Of a DNA stretch of 5,730 nt, positions 1 to 3,827 are shown one piece after another. Location: the NCBI GenBank assembly GCA_946482325.1, contig CAMLRA010000206.1:1-5730 (forward strand). Reading direction: 5' to 3'. This stretch comes from an uncultured Chromatiaceae bacterium (GTDB taxonomy: Bacteria > Pseudomonadota > Gammaproteobacteria > Enterobacterales > Alteromonadaceae). The stretch's first letter is position 1. Each line of letters opens with the position of its first letter. The position numbers and the translations under genes were made by a program. The notes under the pieces are model-generated. The model was given only the letters and a program-made list of their open reading frames with translations. It had not been told where the DNA came from and did not search any database.

Positions 1-438
1 ATCGTATTTATATTGAATTTTCAACAAGTTCGCCTGCATCAGCTGATAAGCTGGGCGTGCTTTCAGTGCAGGATGTTGCTCGAGTAAAAATGTCGCTTCG
101 GTACTTTTTTGTTGTACCAGTAATGCCCGCAACAGGTCATAAATCAGTGGTTCGACCGCTGCACCACCGTCCAGCGCTAGTTGCAGTTCTTTCTCGGCAC
201 TGCTCCAGTTGCCGGCTTTGAGCAGGACCTGTCCCAGCATCAGCCGGGCCGGCAAGTACGCCGGATTTTGCTGCAAACTGTTTCGAAGCTCCAGCTCTGC
301 TTCACGCCATTGTGCCTGCTGACTGTATTGCCGGGCTTTTTCGTAATAAGCTGACGCGGTATCCGCCGCAAACACCGGTTGTGCGCCCCAAGCAGCGAAC
401 ACAGCAACGAAAACAGAGAGCATAGGCAGTTTCATCAT
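1..438 (-). CDS. Exported TPR-repeat protein (partial, 3' end outside window)
   Basis: Reading from the complement, the frame opens with ATGATG at 438/435 and runs without a stop to the left edge, giving 146 residues of a longer protein. Residues 1-24 are a Sec signal peptide: Lys3, a hydrophobic stretch (LSVFVAVFAAW) and an Ala-x-Ala-like site, PVFA|AD. There is no lipobox cysteine, so the mature protein should be soluble in the periplasm or secreted. Two TPR-like helical pairs follow at about residues 29-60 (YYEKARQYSQQAQWREAELE) and 61-94 (ARLMLGQVLLKAGNWSSAEK), and the helical pattern continues to the edge. The wording resembles large TPR proteins of the PrsT type found with exosortase/PEP-CTERM loci, but PrsT is usually a lipoprotein and nothing else here supports that system. 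A GAAGGA Shine-Dalgarno ends 3 nt before the 438 ATG and 6 nt before the 435 ATG, so 435 may be the start actually used. TPR proteins mediate protein-protein contacts; the partner is unknown. Confidence 0.85.
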   Translation of the reverse strand, partial: MMKLPMLSVFVAVFAAWGAQPVFAADTASAYYEKARQYSQQAQWREAELELRNSLQQNPAYLPARLMLGQVLLKAGNWSSAEKELQLALDGGAAVEPLIYDLLRALLVQQKSTEATFLLEQHPALKARPAYQLMQANLLKIQYKYD

Positions 439-577
439 TTATCCTTCAGGGCCGGCGTGGATGTAGCCAGCGCGGTCAGAGAGCGGTCAGAATGCGGCCA
501 CTTTAAATGATAGCGTTGTCATGCGTAAAGCTTGTCTAAGTTTCAGTAACAGAATTGAATGACCCGGGAGTTCAGTG
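439..577. promoter_or_regulatory. Divergent intergenic region (TPR gene leftward, GNAT gene rightward)
   Basis: This gap must hold the promoters of two divergent genes, but neither is strong by eye. For the leftward TPR gene the best -10 is TATCAT on the minus strand (507-512), with only a poor -35 (ACAAGC) 17 bp upstream. For the rightward gene a -35-like TTGTCA lies at 516-521, with no convincing -10 at the right distance. If TATCAT is used, the 11-bp-phased repeats at 472-500 fall at and just downstream of the leftward transcription start, where a bound protein would block it. The promoter assignments are inference. Confidence 0.35.
472..500. repeat. Three GCGGYCA direct repeats at 11-bp period
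   Basis: GCGGTCAGA occurs at 472-480 and again at 483-491, and the related GCGGCCA follows at 494-500. All three are exactly 11 bp apart, about one helical turn, so they present on one face of the DNA. They lie between the TPR start codon and its candidate -10. Such phasing is typical of cooperative regulator binding, but three short copies can also arise by local duplication. No binding protein is identified. Confidence 0.45.
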
Positions 578-844
578 ATGCAAGTGCAACACCAAATGCC
601 ACAAAGCAGTTTTATTTATCAGGCCGGCGGCGTTGAAGCGCGGCTGGAATACCGGCTGTTTCAGGCGCAAGGGCTGCCGGCGGTGGATTTTTATCACACT
701 TTTGTACCGCCGGAATTTCGGGGGCAGGGTATTGCGGCATTGTTAACCAATGCCGCACTCGAATGGGCCCGACAGCAACAACTGCAGATCCATGCCAGTT
801 GCAGTTATGTCGCCCGTCGGCTGGAGACAACAGAAAAAAATTAG
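578..844 (+). CDS. Small GNAT-family N-acetyltransferase-like protein (YjdJ/COG2388 type)
   Basis: An 88-residue protein matching the small stand-alone GCN5-related acetyltransferase fold. Residues 20-45 give the beta strands (VEARLEYRLF, then VDFYHTFVPP), followed by the acetyl-CoA pyrophosphate loop RGQGIA at 48-53 and its helix (ALLTNAALEWARQQQ). The family's CSYV motif is at 75-78 (Cys75). Members are small cytoplasmic proteins; their acceptor substrate is generally unknown. The C-terminus is odd: after CSYVARRLE the protein ends TTEKN, where relatives usually continue through an HPEY/REY-like segment, so about six to eight residues seem to be missing. An A7 run (834-840) sits at this end, but neither alternative frame restores the usual tail. 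I chose ATG 578 over the adjacent in-frame GTG 575 because GGGAG at 566-570 is 7 nt from the ATG and only 4 nt from the GTG. The operator/promoter block downstream suggests it is not part of the benE operon. Confidence 0.82.
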   Translation: MQVQHQMPQSSFIYQAGGVEARLEYRLFQAQGLPAVDFYHTFVPPEFRGQGIAALLTNAALEWARQQQLQIHASCSYVARRLETTEKN

Positions 845-845
845 A

Positions 846-878
846 AAATGTATACAAATTTATTTTGTGTATACATTT
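846..878. promoter_or_regulatory. Twin TGTATACA operators in a perfect 11-bp inverted repeat
   Basis: AAATGTATACA (846-856) and TGTATACATTT (868-878) are exact reverse complements separated by an 11-nt AT-rich spacer. Each arm also contains the self-palindrome TGTATACA (849-856 and 868-875), with centres 19 bp apart, so this reads as two adjacent dimer sites rather than one hairpin. GntR/FCD regulators commonly bind short palindromes with GT...AC half-sites, and a GntR/FCD gene is the second gene of the operon that begins here. The first site overlaps the -35 area and the second lies between -35 and -10 of the candidate promoter, an arrangement suited to repression. I infer autoregulation by the downstream GntR protein. 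Confidence 0.72.
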
Positions 879-889
879 AATGCTATGCT
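861..889 (+). promoter_or_regulatory. Candidate promoter of the benE-gntR-CWC operon (extended -10)
   Basis: TGCTATGCT at 881-889 is an extended -10 element (TGn followed by TATGCT at 884-889). The matching -35 position, 861-866 (TATTTT, 17-bp spacer), is weak, as expected for an extended -10 promoter or one needing little -35 contact. Transcription would start near 896, giving a leader of about 25 nt before the ATG at 922. The second TGTATACA site occupies the spacer, so the promoter should be shut off when the operator is occupied. Confidence 0.5.
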
Positions 890-921
890 GCTGACAAAAT
901 AAACGCAACAGGTGGAGCAGC

Positions 922-2109
922 ATGACAGCATCGGCACAGCAGCGCGGTGGAGATACCGCAGGGTGGAGCAGTTCACATTGGGTCGCAGGTTTTGTCGCTG
1001 TGCTGGTTGGTTTTGCCAGTTCAGTTGCCATTGTGTTTCAGGCGGCGGCTGCAGCGGGTGCCAATGCCGGGCAAATCGCCAGCTGGATTGGGATTTTGGG
1101 TTTTGCCATGGGGGTGACCTGTATTGGCTTTTCCTGGTATTTCAAAGCGCCGGTGCTGACCGCGTGGTCGACGCCGGGGGCGGCGCTGCTCGCTACCAGC
1201 CTTAGCGGCTACAGCCTGGCTGAAGCTGTTGGTGTGTTTATGTTCAGCGCCTTGCTGACCTTGCTGCTTGGGCTGTCCGGCTGGTTTGACCGGCTGAGTA
1301 AAGTGCTGCCGCTGCCTTTGGCCAATGCGATGCTGGCAGGGATTTTGCTGCAGTTTGGCCTCGGTATTTTCCGTCATTTGCCACAAGCACCTGTGCTGGT
1401 GATTGGGTTGGTACTGCTGTTTGTGCTGAGCCGGCGTTTTATCGCCAGATACAGTATTCCGCTGGTGTTGCTGGCTGGAGTCATTTTCACGTTGCTGCGC
1501 GGCGAATGGTCAGTACAGCAGTTACAGCCCTCTTTAGTGCAACTGGAATGGGTCTGGCCTGTATTTCACTGGCAAGCAATACTAGGTGTTGGGCTACCGC
1601 TGTTTATCGTGACAATGTCGTCACAAAACCTGCCTGGACTTGCGGTGCTGCGCAGTCAGGGTTATCAGACGCCGGTATCGCCTCTGTTAACTGTGACCGG
1701 TTTGCTGACCTTGATCACCGCGCCATTTGGCAATTTCTCGATTAACCTTGCGGCTATCACTGCTGCGATTTGCAGCGGGCCCGAAGCCCACCCTGACCCG
1801 GCGTCACGTTACCGTGCCGGCATCGCAGCGGGCGTGTTTTATCTGCTGACAGGGCTCGCCGGTTCCACCATAGTGGCGTTATTTCTGGCCTTTCCGCCGG
1901 CATTGGTGGCGGTGGTCGCAGGACTGGCGTTATTGGTCACCATCGCCGGCAATTTGTCTGTAGTCACCGCTGAAGGGCCGCACCGCGAAGCAGCGATGCT
2001 GACCTTTTTGCTGACTGCATCCGGTGTCAACTTTTTTGGTATCGCATCGGCATTCTGGGGGCTGGCATTGGGTTTGGTGGTGTTATTGCTGCAAAAATGG
2101 CGGGCCTGA
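922..2109 (+). CDS. benE: BenE-family benzoate/H+ symporter-like transporter
   Basis: A 395-residue polytopic inner-membrane protein of the BenE family, whose characterised member imports benzoate with protons. Length and hydrophobic pattern fit about twelve membrane segments. Family signatures are clear: PVLTAWSTPGAALL at 77-90, TMSSQNLPGLAVLRSQGY at 231-248, and the NLAAITAAICSGPEAHPDP block at about 275-293. The first 18 residues are polar and cytoplasmic. ATG 922 is preceded by AGGTGG at 910-915, a good Shine-Dalgarno at 6 nt. The gene heads an operon: its TGA (2107-2109) shares a base with the ATG of the GntR gene, so regulator translation is probably coupled to it. Expression is likely controlled by the twin TGTATACA sites upstream. 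No benzoate or catechol catabolic genes are present, and E. coli carries an orphan relative (YdcO) of uncertain substrate, so family membership is sure but benzoate as substrate is not. Confidence 0.92.
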   Translation: MTASAQQRGGDTAGWSSSHWVAGFVAVLVGFASSVAIVFQAAAAAGANAGQIASWIGILGFAMGVTCIGFSWYFKAPVLTAWSTPGAALLATSLSGYSLAEAVGVFMFSALLTLLLGLSGWFDRLSKVLPLPLANAMLAGILLQFGLGIFRHLPQAPVLVIGLVLLFVLSRRFIARYSIPLVLLAGVIFTLLRGEWSVQQLQPSLVQLEWVWPVFHWQAILGVGLPLFIVTMSSQNLPGLAVLRSQGYQTPVSPLLTVTGLLTLITAPFGNFSINLAAITAAICSGPEAHPDPASRYRAGIAAGVFYLLTGLAGSTIVALFLAFPPALVAVVAGLALLVTIAGNLSVVTAEGPHREAAMLTFLLTASGVNFFGIASAFWGLALGLVVLLLQKWRA

Positions 2110-2738
2110 TGCAAAAAGCTGATCTGTATTTGCAACTGCGGGACGACATTCGCCGCCGGCGCTGGCCGGCAGGCCGGGTTCTGAAACAACAAGAGCTGGC
2201 GGACTATTATCAGACCAGCCGCATTCCGGTGCGCGAAGCGCTGGCTCGGCTGTTGGCTGAAGGCTGGCTGGTCAGTGCCGGCAAAGCCAGTCTGATGGTG
2301 CCGCCTTTATCGGCTGCCGAAGCGCTGGAACTTTGTTTAATCCGCAGCCAGCTGGAGCCTTTAGCGCTGCGTCAGGCTTTGCCGCAGCTGAATCAGGCAA
2401 TTTTGGGCGCTGCTGAAGATTGTCTGAATGCCGCCGACGGCGCGCATGATCCACTGCTGCAGGGTGAACTGAACTGGCAGTTTCATCAGATCCTGTATCA
2501 GCAGTGCGGCATGCCAACGTTGTTGCAGTTGCTACAGCAACTGCACCTCAAAGTTGCAATGTATTTGGGGTTTCAACAGGTACAACTCGGGTACGCGGAC
2601 CAAAGTGCGGCAGAACATCGCGTGCTGTTACAGCATTTGCGTGAGGGGCGTCATGGAGCGGCGCTTGCACTGTTGCAACAGCATATCGGCGATGCCGCTG
2701 CTGCTTTGCAGCAGCATCTGCAACACAATGGTGGATAA
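2109..2738 (+). CDS. GntR-family transcriptional regulator, FCD subfamily
   Basis: A 209-residue regulator. Residues 4-65 form the GntR winged helix-turn-helix (ADLYLQLRDDIRRRRWPAG, LKQQELADYY, recognition helix SRIPVREALARLLAEGW, then the wing). Residues 73-204 are an all-helical FCD ligand-binding domain. Candidate metal/ligand histidines are His126 (NWQFHQ), His170 (AEHRVL) and His192 (QQHIGD). The position often held by Asp four residues before the first His is Asn122, which may alter or weaken metal binding. FCD regulators usually sense small carboxylates, which suits a neighbouring aromatic-acid transporter. I chose ATG 2109 because it overlaps the benE stop (TGATG), a typical coupling arrangement, with a weak GGCGGG at 2099-2104. 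An in-frame ATG at 2097 would add four residues but lacks any ribosome binding site. It probably represses its own operon through the twin palindromes at 846-878; the ligand is not determinable here. Confidence 0.93.
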   Translation: MQKADLYLQLRDDIRRRRWPAGRVLKQQELADYYQTSRIPVREALARLLAEGWLVSAGKASLMVPPLSAAEALELCLIRSQLEPLALRQALPQLNQAILGAAEDCLNAADGAHDPLLQGELNWQFHQILYQQCGMPTLLQLLQQLHLKVAMYLGFQQVQLGYADQSAAEHRVLLQHLREGRHGAALALLQQHIGDAAAALQQHLQHNGG

Positions 2739-2741
2739 CAA

Positions 2742-2984
2742 ATGATGCAACCCGTGTCAGTGAATACCCTGATGTGCCCACGTTGTGGAGCAAGCAATAA
2801 CTGTGGTGTTGCGCAGGGGCAGGCAGTTTGTTGGTGTATGCAACTGCCGGTGCTGAAGGCCGCGCAAACCGCTGCGCCCGCAGCGGTCTGTTATTGCCAG
2901 CATTGTCTGACCGAATTAACGGCGGCGGGCCAGGCCGAGCAAAGCGGCGAAGCCCAGCAATACAAACCCGAAAGCTCCGCCTGA
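2742..2984 (+). CDS. Cysteine-rich CWC family protein
   Basis: An 80-residue protein with eight cysteines in the pattern of the Cys_rich_CWC family: CPRCG at 12-16, Cys21, the name-giving CWC at 30-32 and CYCQHCL at 50-56. The spacing suggests zinc or other metal binding, but no function is established for the family. It follows the GntR gene after 3 nt. GGTGGA at 2730-2735 lies 6 nt before ATG 2742 and 9 nt before an in-frame ATG at 2745, so either Met may start the protein. It is the third gene of the benE operon by spacing. The region after about residue 62 (GQAEQSGEAQQYKPESSA) has no cysteines and low complexity. It is encoded on the DNA that, read in the other direction, gives the C-terminal sorting tail of the cyclophilin gene, so this tail is probably dictated by the overlap rather than by its own function. 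No terminator is visible after its stop. Confidence 0.85.
   Translation: MMQPVSVNTLMCPRCGASNNCGVAQGQAVCWCMQLPVLKAAQTAAPAAVCYCQHCLTELTAAGQAEQSGEAQQYKPESSA
2916..2984. other. Convergent coding overlap of CWC and cyclophilin genes
   Basis: The last 23 codons of the plus-strand CWC gene (stop at 2982-2984) and of the minus-strand cyclophilin gene (stop TAA at 2916-2918) occupy the same 69 bp. On the minus strand this encodes the sorting tail (hydrophobic helix and RRR). On the plus strand it gives a polar Gln/Glu/Ser tail. No transcription terminator lies between the genes, so the two mRNAs are expected to be complementary at their 3' ends. Confidence 0.85.
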
Positions 2985-3701
2985 ACTGCTGCCGCTGCTG
3001 TTCTGCTGTTGCAAAATTGCGGTATTAGCTTTGGGATTCAGGCTGGCGGCGCTGTTGGCCTCACTGTTGATGACGCTGATGCTTTCAATCAGCACCAGAT
3101 TATCCTGCGTCACTGCGCGCTGCGCTGCCGCATCGGCACTGGTGTAATTGCGCAGTGGCACACCGTTGAAACTGGCGTTGAGCTTATTCGGCAGTGCGGC
3201 GATGGCATCAATTACTTCCATACCAGTGCCGGTCACCTGACCAAACACGGTAAAGCCGGCGTTTTGTAAATCGAGCTGCGGATTGCCGCCGCTGTTATCC
3301 GCCAAATTAATAAACCATTGATTGGTAGCGCTATTAGGGTCGCCTGCCACTTTTGCCATCGCAATAGTTGCCCGCACGTTGGACCATTTTGGTTCGTTGC
3401 GGATCGGTGCTTGTTGTGCCACAGCGCTAAATGGTGCGGCATTGTTGCCACTGTATTTAAAACCGCCACCCTGGATGACAAAACCGGGTTCACTGCGGTG
3501 GATAAAGGTGCCGTTATAGCTGCCGGCTTTGACATAACTGAGGAAGTTCGTGACGGTCACCGGCGTGGACTGGTCATACAAATTGACTTCAAAGTTACCA
3601 AGACTGGTTTTCACCAGCACCACTGTGGCCAGCGCAGGCTGGGCAATAAAAACAGAACTCAACAGCGCTGCGATTGGCAGCGGGCGATAAAACTTTGACA
3701 T
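2916..3701 (-). CDS. Exported cyclophilin-type peptidyl-prolyl isomerase with GlyGly-CTERM tail
   Basis: A 261-residue protein. Residues 1-25 are a Sec signal peptide (MSKFYRPLPIAALLSS..., cut after ALA). Residues 26-212 are a bacterial cyclophilin domain that isomerises Xaa-Pro bonds. The catalytic arginine is Arg69 in FIHRS, followed by PGFVIQGGG (Phe74, Gln77), then NVRATIAMAK and NQWFINLADN (Phe130). The site of human CypA Trp121 appears to be Gln142 in PQLD, so low cyclosporin affinity is expected. A Ser/Asn/Gln-rich linker (about 213-238) leads to a tripartite C-terminus: SSGSSSGG, a hydrophobic helix (AFGFVLLGFAALLGLA) and terminal RRR. This is the GlyGly-CTERM architecture processed by rhombosortase in bacteria with type II secretion, so the enzyme may act at the cell surface or outside rather than in the periplasm as PpiA does. 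ATG 3701 is chosen over an in-frame ATG 66 nt upstream because GGAG lies 8 nt before it and the signal peptide begins there. The 3' end overlaps the CWC gene convergently by 69 nt. Confidence 0.93.
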   Translation of the reverse strand: MSKFYRPLPIAALLSSVFIAQPALATVVLVKTSLGNFEVNLYDQSTPVTVTNFLSYVKAGSYNGTFIHRSEPGFVIQGGGFKYSGNNAAPFSAVAQQAPIRNEPKWSNVRATIAMAKVAGDPNSATNQWFINLADNSGGNPQLDLQNAGFTVFGQVTGTGMEVIDAIAALPNKLNASFNGVPLRNYTSADAAAQRAVTQDNLVLIESISVINSEANSAASLNPKANTAILQQQNSSGSSSGGAFGFVLLGFAALLGLARRR

Positions 3702-3721
3702 GGGCACATCTCCGGAATGAA

Positions 3722-3737
3722 TTAAGCAAAAGCTTAA
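3722..3737. repeat. Short inverted repeat in the cyclophilin leader
   Basis: TTAAGC (3722-3727) and GCTTAA (3732-3737) are perfect reverse complements around a 4-nt A loop, 20 nt upstream of the cyclophilin start codon at 3701. It could be a small RNA hairpin near the ribosome binding site or a protein site, but a 6-bp AT-rich arm is weak. The rest of the 126-nt gap (3702-3827) holds the terminator at 3807-3826 and no promoter I can defend, although the cyclophilin promoter must lie here. Confidence 0.3.
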
Positions 3738-3801
3738 CTGAGCCGGGATTGCCACCGCGAGCAGCATTACATTTAGTGACGAATTGACTACAGAATATTG
3801 T

Positions 3802-3826
3802 AAAACGCCGGGTGGTTAAACCCGGC
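3802..3826 (-). terminator. Intrinsic terminator after the SEL1 lipoprotein gene
   Basis: GCCGGGT (3807-3813) and ACCCGGC (3820-3826) form a perfect 7-bp GC-rich stem with a 6-nt loop, beginning one base after the TAA (3828-3830) of the SEL1 gene. On the minus strand the stem is followed by GTTTT (3806-3802). On the plus strand it is followed by TTTATTT (3827-3833), so it may also stop transcription arriving from the left. It separates the SEL1 gene from the cyclophilin gene, which therefore needs its own promoter. Confidence 0.75.
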
Positions 3827-3827
3827 T

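Noticed and set aside
1..146. TPR gene as proof of an exosortase/PEP-CTERM locus
   Set aside because: Only a resemblance in TPR wording; the lipoprotein Cys is absent and no exosortase or PEP-CTERM protein is in the window. The tail seen on the cyclophilin is of the GlyGly type.
846..878. The inverted repeat as an intrinsic terminator for the GNAT gene
   Set aside because: The stem is AT-rich and followed on the plus strand by AATGCT, with no T tract; each arm is itself palindromic, which fits protein binding better.
612..1386. Minus-strand open frames of 139 and 121 codons across the GNAT/benE region
   Set aside because: They lie opposite clear protein families, have Pro/His/Arg-rich shadow composition and no recognisable domain or ribosome binding site.
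3318..3698. Plus-strand open frame of 126 codons across the cyclophilin gene
   Set aside because: It is the complement of a well-conserved enzyme domain; the Cys/His-rich translation is a by-product of that coding strand.
3702..3767. Upstream in-frame start for the cyclophilin at 3767
   Set aside because: It would put 22 extra residues in front of a normal Sec signal peptide, and there is a good GGAG before ATG 3701.
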